Assembly (NCBI GenBank): GCA_017454745.1
Contig: JAFTCL010000051.1
Coordinates: 1 to 63,724, forward strand
DNA from: Kiritimatiellia bacterium
GTDB taxonomy: Bacteria; Verrucomicrobiota; Kiritimatiellia; RFP12; UBA1067
Direction: 5' to 3'
Length of the DNA: 63,724 nucleotides
Position 1 is the first letter of the stretch. Each line of letters starts with the position of its first letter. This document shows positions 1 to 7,253 of the stretch, piece by piece. Both the position numbers and the translations under genes were made by a program. The notes under the pieces are model-generated. The model had not been told where the DNA came from, ran no database searches, and worked only from the letters and a program-made list of their open reading frames with translations.

Positions 1-267
1 AGAGCGGAGGGCGTTGTTTCGGGTTTCATACCGTCCGGCGGAGGCGGGGTCAAGCCCGCATACGGTGGCGACAGCGCCATGCGGGGGCGATTCCGGGATA
101 CCGGACGGTGCGACGTCCGTTTTTTGTCCCACCGCCCGGACACGCACATTTGTCACCGCAACCGGTTCCGGCACTGGGACCGGTTGCGTATGTTTTGGCA
201 ATAGAACCAGAAATAGCGTACCGGCTATCAAAAGAATTAATAACGTTATAACCGCAATGCGTTTCAT
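1..267 (-). CDS. Partial secreted or membrane-anchored protein, C-terminus outside window
   Basis: Reading the minus strand from an ATG at 265-267 gives an open frame of 89 codons that leaves the window without a stop. The N-terminus (MKRIAVITLLILLIAGTLF) is a signal peptide or membrane anchor. It is followed by a Pro/Val-rich linker and then a stretch containing VCGLDPASAGRYETR, which looks like the start of a folded domain. A ribosome site (AAGGG) lies about 10 bases upstream. The gene starts 13 bases after the glycosidase stop and is probably last in the operon with it. I do not recognise the family. Confidence 0.6.
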   Translation of the reverse strand, partial: MKRIAVITLLILLIAGTLFLVLLPKHTQPVPVPEPVAVTNVRVRAVGQKTDVAPSGIPESPPHGAVATVCGLDPASAGRYETRNNALRS

Positions 268-280
268 GGATATAATTCCC

Positions 281-2086
281 TTATTGCCAGACGTATTCGA
301 TGTCGTCCAGGTAAAACGTCAGCGGCCCGCCGGACACGGTAAAGGCAAAACCGGTTTTTATCCGGGAAAGGTCTTGGCCGTCCAGCGCGATGCGGTAACG
401 GGTCCACTCTTTGCGCAAAACGATTTCAACGGAACCGCCGCCGGAATCCGGAAACGCGCAATCTTTCAGCCCGCCGCAAAATATTTTCACCTTTTCCCCG
501 CCCGAGGCGCCCCTGCCCCAAAACACCAGGGTGTTGGCTTTAGTCAGATTGAACCCGCCGTCCTGCTTGCCCCAGTCGTTCGGCGGGTTTTGCCACATCA
601 CCCCCGCCCAATCGCCAGAGGCGGAATACTCCACCTTCAGGCATTTTTCGCCGGAATGCGGGTTAGCTTCGCACGCGGAATCGATTTTCAGGGCGGAAGT
701 GTTCCCCATGTAGCCGGAAATGTGCCAATGGCGCGGCCGGTCATCAAAAACCGGCAGCGGCACCCGTTCCGCCGGCTTGGCCCGTTTGGCCGGATCGCCC
801 GCGCCTCGCAACGGCCAGTTGGCGTAGGCGGCGTTGCCGCGCCCGTCGAAACAGTAGGCGTAGAGGCGGAACTTTCCGCCGCCGGGCAGCCGCACCTTGA
901 CCGCCGCCGTGCCCTGTCCCTCGATTATCGCGTCGTCCCAGCCCGGCGAGGTGGCAAGCCCCAACCCGGCCTCGCCGTAATGTTCGGCCTCCCCGACCAG
1001 CGTCCACTTCCATTCCAACCGGTCGCCGTCCGGATCGGTCGCCGCCGCCGTGGCGGCAACCACCTCGCCCGCCGCCAGATCGTCGCGGTCAACTTTCAGG
1101 TCTGAAATCTCCGGGCAGCGGTTTTTCAACGGACGGCCCCAAATCTTCGCCAGCGCCTCCACCGCCCCCAGCCTCGTGCCGTCAGGGAGCATCGTCCCGA
1201 ACCAGGTCGGCGTGGCCTCGTTTTTGTTGCCCCAGGTGAAGACGTACCCCCCGAGGCAATACTTCCCCCGGTCGGCGTCCATGTTGCCGGCGTAGATCTC
1301 CCGGTAGCGCTCCGCCTTGCGGGAGGAGTTCCACTCCAGCGGCATCCCGTTCCCGGCCTTTCCGCACTCCCCCGCCCCCGGAGGGCCGTATTCGGTCAGG
1401 AAATACGGCAGGTTGCCGCCCAGCTCGCGCCAGCGCTTGCCGACATTCAACGCGCCGCCGTACGAATTCAGCCCGAGGTATTGGAGTTCCGGCGCGAACT
1501 TGACGATTTGTTCGGCCTTTTCCTTCCAAATGTCCGCCACCACGGTGCCGACCGGATGGTTGGGGTCAAGTTCCTTCACCCGGCGGGCGACGCGGTTTAT
1601 AAATCTCCACATCTCTTCCGGATGGGGTTCGCCCAACTCCATCTCATTGCCCAACGAATAACAGAGCAGCGCCGGATGGTCTTTGACCTTGGCGACGGTG
1701 GACAAGATTTCGCGCTCGGCGACGTCCAGCGCCGGTTGGTTGAGGTAACTGAACCCGTGCTTGGCATGGCCAAGCCAGAAACCGAGCATCAGGGTATGGC
1801 CGAATTTCGCCGCTTCGTCGAGGTCGCGCAACGCATTGTCCGCGCCCCAGGTGCGGCAGGAGTTGCCGCCGATTTCCCGGAGCAGCGCCTTGGAACCGCC
1901 GCCGCCGCCACCTTTGGCGAAATAATCTTGGCCGTTGACGGTAAGACGCCATGAACCGGCGGTGCCCTCAATTTTAACCACCGAGGGTGCCGCCAAAGAG
2001 ACATTGGCAAAAACCAACGCCGCGATTGAACCCGCCGCCAAGCGGCCGACCGCGGGACGCGGATCCAACCAGCGACAAAACCTCAT
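281..2086 (-). CDS. Secreted GH2-like TIM-barrel glycoside hydrolase with C-terminal binding domain
   Basis: A 601-residue exported enzyme. A signal peptide covers about residues 1-33. The catalytic part (about 40-325) resembles the barrel domain of GH2-type enzymes. The pair YSLGNEME (Glu ~148, likely acid/base) and FLTEYGPPG (Glu ~232, likely nucleophile) is what clan GH-A uses. A short Ig/PKD-like segment (DPDGDRLEWKW) follows. The last ~120 residues end in a carbohydrate-binding-like sandwich with FYLDDIEY. I chose the ATG two bases after the transporter stop because GGGAG precedes it; a longer in-frame start lies inside the upstream gene. The substrate cannot be told from sequence. Confidence 0.8.
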   Translation of the reverse strand: MRFCRWLDPRPAVGRLAAGSIAALVFANVSLAAPSVVKIEGTAGSWRLTVNGQDYFAKGGGGGGSKALLREIGGNSCRTWGADNALRDLDEAAKFGHTLMLGFWLGHAKHGFSYLNQPALDVAEREILSTVAKVKDHPALLCYSLGNEMELGEPHPEEMWRFINRVARRVKELDPNHPVGTVVADIWKEKAEQIVKFAPELQYLGLNSYGGALNVGKRWRELGGNLPYFLTEYGPPGAGECGKAGNGMPLEWNSSRKAERYREIYAGNMDADRGKYCLGGYVFTWGNKNEATPTWFGTMLPDGTRLGAVEALAKIWGRPLKNRCPEISDLKVDRDDLAAGEVVAATAAATDPDGDRLEWKWTLVGEAEHYGEAGLGLATSPGWDDAIIEGQGTAAVKVRLPGGGKFRLYAYCFDGRGNAAYANWPLRGAGDPAKRAKPAERVPLPVFDDRPRHWHISGYMGNTSALKIDSACEANPHSGEKCLKVEYSASGDWAGVMWQNPPNDWGKQDGGFNLTKANTLVFWGRGASGGEKVKIFCGGLKDCAFPDSGGGSVEIVLRKEWTRYRIALDGQDLSRIKTGFAFTVSGGPLTFYLDDIEYVWQ

Positions 2087-2088
2087 GT

Positions 2089-3468
2089 TTACTCCCGGGG
2101 TTTGGCGTGCCAAACCGAAAGCGCACAGAGAACGGACAGCACCGCCATGCCGATCCAGAATACGGCGAGGTAGTCGAGCGTGTAGCCGTTCGAGAAGGTG
2201 TGGCCGAGCAGCGTTGCCTTGCCCGTCACCGCGTCGCGCCCGACGAGGTAGCCGGAAACCGCGCTCTGAATGCCGGCGCCGAAATAGTTGCCCATTCCGG
2301 CGATGCCGAGCGCGGCGCCCGCCGCGACGCGGGGAACAAGGTCAACCGCCATCAGCCCGCCGAGGAAGGTGAGCAGAATGCCCACCGCGAGGCCGAAGAA
2401 GACCATCGCGGTCGCGTCGATCCAGACGCACTGAACCGGAACCAGCATCATCAGCGACAATCCCGCCACATTCAGGATGCCCGCGATCAGCGCCAGCTCG
2501 TTGCGGCTGCCTTTGAAAACGCGGTCCGAGATGATTCCGGAAAGCCCGCTCGAAACCGCGCCGACGATCGAGTTCAGCGTGATGATCCAAGCGGCGGTCT
2601 CCGTTGCATAGCCTTTCTTGACCTCAAGGAAGAAGATGCCCCAGTCGATGATCGCGTAACGGCTCATGCAGAAGAAGCCGCCCGACAGCGCGACCATCCA
2701 CACGGCCCAGCTCGTCAGCGCGATTTTCTGGCCGCGCTTGACGTCCGTCGCGTTCTTCTTCTCCTCCTCGCCCTTGATTTCGCCTTCCCATTCGGCGATG
2801 GGGGGGAGACCTTCCGACTGCGGGGAATCGCGCATCAACAGCGAAATGAGCGCCACGCCGATGAAACCGAACGTAGCCGCGCCCCAGAAACCGCTGCGCC
2901 AGGCCATGTCCGCGCCGTACGCGAGCCCCACCCGCACCATGATCACGCTGGTCACGACGTAGGCGATGGCCTCGCCAAGGTTGTTGGAGCAGCTCCAGAT
3001 GCCGTAGAACGTGCCGCGCGAACGGTTCGGCCACCACCGCGCGAGCGAGACCACGCAGCACGGGGAACCCGACGCCTGGGCGAAGCCGTTCACAAACCAG
3101 ATGACCATCAGCATCAGCGCCGGCACGTGGAAACCCACCGACATCGTCGCGAGGGACGAAACGAACAGCCCAAACGCGAACATCCGGCGGATGTTCGCGC
3201 GGTCGGCGAGAAAACCGCACACCAGTTTGCCGATAGCGTAAGCGATCAGCATGGCGGAACCGACGTAACCGATTTCCTTGGCCGTGTAGGCCCCCTGCTC
3301 GATCATCGTCTTCTTGGTCGCCGAGAACGCCAGCCGGCACACGTAAAACAGCGCGTAGCCCAGCAGCATGATCGAGACTTGGCGAACCCGGATGAACTTA
3401 AACCGCCGGTTAATCTCGCTGGCGTCCGCAATCACCGGCTTTGCGGCAGCAGGAGAAAAGAAGCCCAT
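2089..3468 (-). CDS. MFS organophosphate:phosphate antiporter, GlpT/UhpT type
   Basis: A 459-residue inner-membrane transporter of the major facilitator superfamily with about 12 membrane segments. The N-terminal part (YVCRLAFSATKKTMIEQG) and the loop SLARWWPNRSRGTFYGIWSCSNNLGEA match the organophosphate:Pi antiporters (GlpT, UhpT), which exchange glycerol-3-phosphate or hexose phosphate for phosphate. A charged cytoplasmic loop (about 225-245) separates the halves. It lies directly downstream of a glycerophosphodiester phosphodiesterase, so glycerol-3-phosphate is the natural guess for substrate. The exact substrate is inferred from context. Confidence 0.85.
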   Translation of the reverse strand: MGFFSPAAAKPVIADASEINRRFKFIRVRQVSIMLLGYALFYVCRLAFSATKKTMIEQGAYTAKEIGYVGSAMLIAYAIGKLVCGFLADRANIRRMFAFGLFVSSLATMSVGFHVPALMLMVIWFVNGFAQASGSPCCVVSLARWWPNRSRGTFYGIWSCSNNLGEAIAYVVTSVIMVRVGLAYGADMAWRSGFWGAATFGFIGVALISLLMRDSPQSEGLPPIAEWEGEIKGEEEKKNATDVKRGQKIALTSWAVWMVALSGGFFCMSRYAIIDWGIFFLEVKKGYATETAAWIITLNSIVGAVSSGLSGIISDRVFKGSRNELALIAGILNVAGLSLMMLVPVQCVWIDATAMVFFGLAVGILLTFLGGLMAVDLVPRVAAGAALGIAGMGNYFGAGIQSAVSGYLVGRDAVTGKATLLGHTFSNGYTLDYLAVFWIGMAVLSVLCALSVWHAKPRE

Positions 3469-3483
3469 CGTTACCCTCCGCGA

Positions 3484-4503
3484 TTAGAGGCTGTGCCGAC
3501 CGATACGGTTGAGATACACCAGCATCTCGGCACCGTAGTCGGTCTGAAGCATCGTCGCGCCCTGGCTCAGGCTCCAACCCCAGGTCAGATCGGGATTGGT
3601 GAACCCCTTAACGTCGCCGCGGTTGTTGTTCAGCACGTCCCACATGGTGTTGATCCAAATGCGGGGATTGCCGGGGGCCTTGCGGATTTTCTCCAGTTCC
3701 GCCGCGCCGGCGTCCGAGTCCATGCAGACTTCATACATCGACGCCTTGCGCGGCTCTTCGGCCACCCACTGCGGCAGGATCTCGGCGGCATGGGCGTGCT
3801 GTTTCCAGCAGAACTGCACCACCGGCATATACAGCAACTCGCCCGATTCAACGTCCTTCCAATACTCTTTGAAAAGCTTCTTGGCGTCGGCCGGGCCGTG
3901 GGTGGACTTAACCAGCACCTCTTTCATCGCCCCCACCTTCTTGACCACATTCAGAATCTCATACGGGTGCTGGGTAAATTTGTCGATGTTGACCAGAATC
4001 TTGCCCTTGGTCAACTCCAGCGCCTCTTCCAGGGTGAGAATGTCGTAATCCGTGACTTTTGCTTCCTTGCCGCCCTGATTGCTCTTGAGCTTGAACTGCT
4101 TGATCTCAGCCAGCGTCAGATCCTTCACGCGACCTTTCCCGTTTGTCGTGCGGTCCAGCGAACCATCGTGCAACATCACGAAATGGCCGTCCTTGGTCAT
4201 CTGCGCGTCAAGCTCCACAATGTCCGCGCCCAGCGCGATGCAGCTCAAAATCGCGTCCTTGGAGTTCTCCGGGAAATTGCGCCAATCCCCGCGGTGCATC
4301 GCCACAAACACGTAATTGCGGTCGTTGGACAACAGCTTTTCGCGGATCAACTCGGTACGCGTTTTGCCGCTATTGCCGGTTTGCGCGCAGGCGGTGCTGG
4401 CGCATCCCGAATTAAAAAGAGAAGACACGGTCACACACGCGGCGACTGCAAAGGTTGCCAATGCTGCGGTTTTAACCGCCCGGTGAAACGACGGAATACT
4501 CAT
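3484..4503 (-). CDS. Glycerophosphodiester phosphodiesterase (lipoprotein)
   Basis: A 339-residue enzyme that hydrolyses glycerophosphodiesters to glycerol-3-phosphate and an alcohol. GDPD hallmarks are present: MHRGDWRNFPENS, then VELDAQMTKDGHFVMLHD and DRTTNGKG. The N-terminus has a hydrophobic stretch followed by a possible lipobox (LFNSGC), so it is probably anchored in the envelope. It begins the operon with the GlpT-type transporter 15 bases downstream; together they would release and import glycerol-3-phosphate. A strong ribosome site (AAAGGA) precedes the ATG and a promoter lies at 4581-4609. Confidence 0.9.
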   Translation of the reverse strand: MSIPSFHRAVKTAALATFAVAACVTVSSLFNSGCASTACAQTGNSGKTRTELIREKLLSNDRNYVFVAMHRGDWRNFPENSKDAILSCIALGADIVELDAQMTKDGHFVMLHDGSLDRTTNGKGRVKDLTLAEIKQFKLKSNQGGKEAKVTDYDILTLEEALELTKGKILVNIDKFTQHPYEILNVVKKVGAMKEVLVKSTHGPADAKKLFKEYWKDVESGELLYMPVVQFCWKQHAHAAEILPQWVAEEPRKASMYEVCMDSDAGAAELEKIRKAPGNPRIWINTMWDVLNNNRGDVKGFTNPDLTWGWSLSQGATMLQTDYGAEMLVYLNRIGRHSL

Positions 4504-4580
4504 GATGATTTTCCTTTCTTGTTATCAATCTCCGGACGGCGTACCGCCACCCGAAAGAACTTCCACTAAAATCGGTTTGT

Positions 4581-4609
4581 ATTTTAGCAATTGCGGACGG
4601 CCGATGCAA
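4581..4609 (-). promoter_or_regulatory. Sigma70-type promoter for the GDPD-transporter operon
   Basis: On the minus strand: TTGCAT, a 17-base spacer, then TAAAAT preceded by TGC (extended -10). It lies about 78 bases upstream of the GDPD start codon. Confidence 0.6.
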
Positions 4610-4668
4610 GCGCGATGTACGTATTCCGGAATGTTTAATGCCGAAATCCAAAAATAATCGATTACATA

Positions 4669-4698
4669 TTGACTTTTACCCCGCGATGAAGGTAAAAT
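4669..4698 (+). promoter_or_regulatory. Sigma70-type promoter for the FHA gene
   Basis: TTGACT, an 18-base spacer, then TAAAAT, about 35 bases upstream of the FHA start codon. It is divergent from the GDPD promoter in the same spacer. Confidence 0.6.
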
Positions 4699-4732
4699 CT
4701 TTCATTGTTTTCAATCCGTAAAGGGTGTAAAG

Positions 4733-5215
4733 ATGGCTTGTTTAACTGTGATGAATGGGGTGCTGCGCGGCCAAAAATACACTTTGACCGACGGTATCAA
4801 CCGCATTGGGCGCCGGGAGGAGAACAATTGGGTTCTTGCCGACGGTTCCGTGTCCGGCACGCATTGCGAAATTGAAATGAACCCGGCCGGGTTCCTGCTG
4901 CGGGACCTGGGGTCCACCAACGGCACCAAAGTCAACGATGTGCCGGTAAAGGAGAAATTCATTTACCGCGACGACGTGATTTACATCGGAGAGGTGCCGG
5001 TAACCATCACCGGCGAAGACGTGCCGCTGCTCAGTGAACAGTTGGACGCCCAGCTCGCGATTCCCCGCACCACCATCGCGGTGCGCCCTGATGCCGAGGC
5101 CGCCGCCAACGGCGGTTCGCCCGAGCGCGAACATGGCAACAAAGTCTGGATCGCGGTGGTCGTGCTGCTGATCCTGGTCATTGCCGCGTTGGCGGCGATT
5201 CTGATCATTCCTTAA
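4733..5215 (+). CDS. FHA-domain protein with C-terminal membrane anchor
   Basis: A 160-residue protein. Residues about 20-85 form a forkhead-associated domain, a phosphothreonine-binding fold, with the family motifs INRIGR, VSGTHCEI and DLGSTNGT. After a linker with acidic and Ala-rich parts, one hydrophobic helix (about 138-158) ends the protein, so the FHA domain should sit on the cytoplasmic face, held at the membrane. No kinase or phosphatase gene is nearby, so its partner is unknown. The decarboxylase gene follows 15 bases later and is probably co-transcribed. Confidence 0.88.
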   Translation: MACLTVMNGVLRGQKYTLTDGINRIGRREENNWVLADGSVSGTHCEIEMNPAGFLLRDLGSTNGTKVNDVPVKEKFIYRDDVIYIGEVPVTITGEDVPLLSEQLDAQLAIPRTTIAVRPDAEAAANGGSPEREHGNKVWIAVVVLLILVIAALAAILIIP

Positions 5216-5230
5216 CCATTTATCAAAGCC

Positions 5231-6484
5231 ATGACTGAAAAGACGCTACCCCTGTCCGCCGCCGCGCTGGAAAAACTCGCCGAGCGGTTCCCTACCCCGT
5301 TCCACATTTACGACGAGCGCACCATTCTCGCCAATGTCCGCCGGCTAAAGGCGGCGTTTTCCTGGTGCCCCGGTTTCCGCGAGTACTTCGCGGTGAAAGC
5401 CACCCCCAACCCGCACCTGATGTCCATCCTGAAGCGCGAGGGGCTGGGCATGGATTGCAGTTCGATGGCGGAGTTGGTGCTTTCGGAGCGCACCGGCATC
5501 TCCGGCGAGGCGATCATGTTCACCTCCAACGACACCCCGGCGGAAGAGTTCGTCAAAGCCAAGCAGCTGGGCGCGGTGATCAACCTTGACGATATTTCGC
5601 ACATCCCGTTTCTGGAACGAGCCGCCGGACTGCCGGATCTGGTGTGCTTCCGCTACAACCCCGGCCCGCTGAAAGGCGGCAACGCGATTATCGGCACCCC
5701 GGAACAGGCCAAATACGGGTTCACCCGCCCGCAACTGTTCGAGGGCTACCGGATGCTGATGGAAAAGGGCGTGCGCAGGTTTGGCCTCCACACCATGGTG
5801 GCGTCGAACGAGCTTGACCCGCAGTATTTTATCGACACCGCCGAACTGCTGTTTGATCTGGTCAACGAGCTTCACGACCGGCTGGGCATCACCTTCGAGT
5901 TCGTCAACATGGGCGGCGGGATCGGCATCCCCTACCGCCCCGAACAGGACGCGGTTGATCTGGAACGGGTCAGCGCCGGGGTCAAAGCCGCCTACGAGAA
6001 AAAAATCCTGGGGCGCGGTCTGCCGCCGCTGAAAATTTATCTGGAATGCGGCCGTATGATCACCGGCCCGTACGGATATCTGGTGGCGCGGGTCCGCCAC
6101 ATCAAGCAGACCTACAAAAATTACGCGGGGCTGGACGCCTGCATGGCCAACTTGATGCGCCCCGCGCTGTACGGGGCTTACCACCACATCTCCGTACCGG
6201 CGAAAATGGATCTGCCCCGCGACACGATGTACGACGTTACCGGCTCGCTCTGCGAGAACAACGACAAGTTCGCCATCGACCGGATGTTGCCAAAACTGGA
6301 ACCGGGCGACCTGATCGTGATCCACGACGCCGGCGCCCACGGCCACGCGATGGGTTTCCAGTACAACGGGAAACTGCGTTCGGCGGAACTGCTGCTGCGC
6401 GAAAACGGCGAAGTGGTGCAAATCCGTCGCGCCGAAACGCTCGACGATTACTTCGCCACGCTCGACTTCGACCTGAAGGTTTAA
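5231..6484 (+). CDS. lysA: PLP-dependent decarboxylase, diaminopimelate decarboxylase family
   Basis: A 417-residue fold-type III PLP enzyme. The Lys that carries PLP is in EYFAVKATPNPH (about residue 54), the Gly-rich phosphate loop is NMGGGIG, and the C-terminal site has the catalytic Cys in GSLCENNDKFA. Diaminopimelate decarboxylase makes lysine in the cytosol and is the likeliest role. The family also contains carboxynorspermidine decarboxylase, and the GSLCENND form leaves that open. The stop overlaps the stop of the convergent nrdG by sharing TTAA. Confidence 0.8.
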   Translation: MTEKTLPLSAAALEKLAERFPTPFHIYDERTILANVRRLKAAFSWCPGFREYFAVKATPNPHLMSILKREGLGMDCSSMAELVLSERTGISGEAIMFTSNDTPAEEFVKAKQLGAVINLDDISHIPFLERAAGLPDLVCFRYNPGPLKGGNAIIGTPEQAKYGFTRPQLFEGYRMLMEKGVRRFGLHTMVASNELDPQYFIDTAELLFDLVNELHDRLGITFEFVNMGGGIGIPYRPEQDAVDLERVSAGVKAAYEKKILGRGLPPLKIYLECGRMITGPYGYLVARVRHIKQTYKNYAGLDACMANLMRPALYGAYHHISVPAKMDLPRDTMYDVTGSLCENNDKFAIDRMLPKLEPGDLIVIHDAGAHGHAMGFQYNGKLRSAELLLRENGEVVQIRRAETLDDYFATLDFDLKV

Positions 6485-7023
6485 CCGGTCAGGCCTACTC
6501 CGGCCTCAGGCCATCCCACCCAATCGGGATCGGTTGACCAGATCGCGGTGCCGGTGCGCAGCGACGCCGGCACGTTTAGAATGCGCTGGTTGTCGCTTCC
6601 CCGGAACAGCAACTCCAGATTGCGCCGGGCCAGCACAAACCGGCCGTCCACCAGCACATTCAGCTGTTCCAGAAAATCGCGCACCGCCGGATCGGGATGG
6701 GCCAACAGCTCTTCAAAGGTAAAACCGGAATAGGCCGCCAAATCGTAGCCTTCGGCGCGAAGCCGTTTGGCGAGCACCGCCAACGGTGCCGGCTGGCTGA
6801 ACGGCTCGCCGCCGCTAAAGGTTACGGAACGGTTAAGCGGATTAAGCTTAATCTGCCGGTACACCTCGGCCACATCCAACTTCTCCCCGACTCCGAACTG
6901 ATGGGTCTGGGGATTTTGGCAGCCGGGACAATGATGCGGACAACCCTGGACAAAAAGGACAAACCGGAGTCCCGGCCCGTCCGTGATTGAGTCCTGGGTG
7001 ATGCCGGCCACATCAATCGTCAT
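6481..7023 (-). CDS. nrdG: Anaerobic RNR activating protein (radical SAM)
   Basis: A 180-residue radical SAM activase that installs the glycyl radical in class III ribonucleotide reductase. The 4Fe-4S motif is CPHHCPGC (CxxxCxxC) near residue 30, and TFSGGEPF is the SAM-binding GGE motif. I start it at the ATG preceded by GGGGGGAG rather than the GTG one codon earlier. It is third in an operon after nrdD and the small glycyl-radical protein, 15 bases downstream of the latter. Its target glycine appears to lie in that small protein. Confidence 0.92.
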   Translation of the reverse strand: MTIDVAGITQDSITDGPGLRFVLFVQGCPHHCPGCQNPQTHQFGVGEKLDVAEVYRQIKLNPLNRSVTFSGGEPFSQPAPLAVLAKRLRAEGYDLAAYSGFTFEELLAHPDPAVRDFLEQLNVLVDGRFVLARRNLELLFRGSDNQRILNVPASLRTGTAIWSTDPDWVGWPEAGVGLTG

Positions 7024-7038
7024 CACTCCCCCCTGAAA

Positions 7039-7215
7039 CTATTCGTTGCCGGAGCAGGAGCAATTGCTGCCCATACCGTGCTTAACACGGTCGTGCTCTT
7101 CGGAACGCTTGGCGTCGTTAAAGCGGTCAAGCGTGCCCACGAGGTAACCCGTGATGCGACGGATACGTTCAAATTTCACACCCTTGCCAGCGGTGGCGGC
7201 ATTCTGTTCGCTCAT
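7039..7215 (-). CDS. Separate glycyl-radical tail of class III ribonucleotide reductase
   Basis: A 58-residue protein whose core (FERIRRITGYLVGTLDRFND, then DRVKHG) matches the C-terminal end of NrdD, where the sequence RRVCGYLG carries the glycyl radical. The upstream nrdD lacks this segment, so reductase and radical loop are encoded separately, 38 bases apart, each with its own start. AAAGGA nine bases before the ATG supports a genuine gene rather than a frameshift relic. The usual Cys before the Gly is Thr here (RRITGYL). The protein ends with SNCSCSGNE. The function is inferred from this similarity; short proteins of this kind occur in public annotation as anaerobic RNR. Confidence 0.82.
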   Translation of the reverse strand: MSEQNAATAGKGVKFERIRRITGYLVGTLDRFNDAKRSEEHDRVKHGMGSNCSCSGNE

Positions 7216-7253
7216 TTCTTTCTGTCCTTTCGTACTGTATGATGGTAAAAACA

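Noticed and set aside
1987..4569. Very long plus-strand open frame opposite the transporter and GDPD genes
   Set aside because: Its composition (His/Arg/Asp-rich, no domain) is the mirror of high-GC codon use; the minus-strand genes carry clear family motifs.
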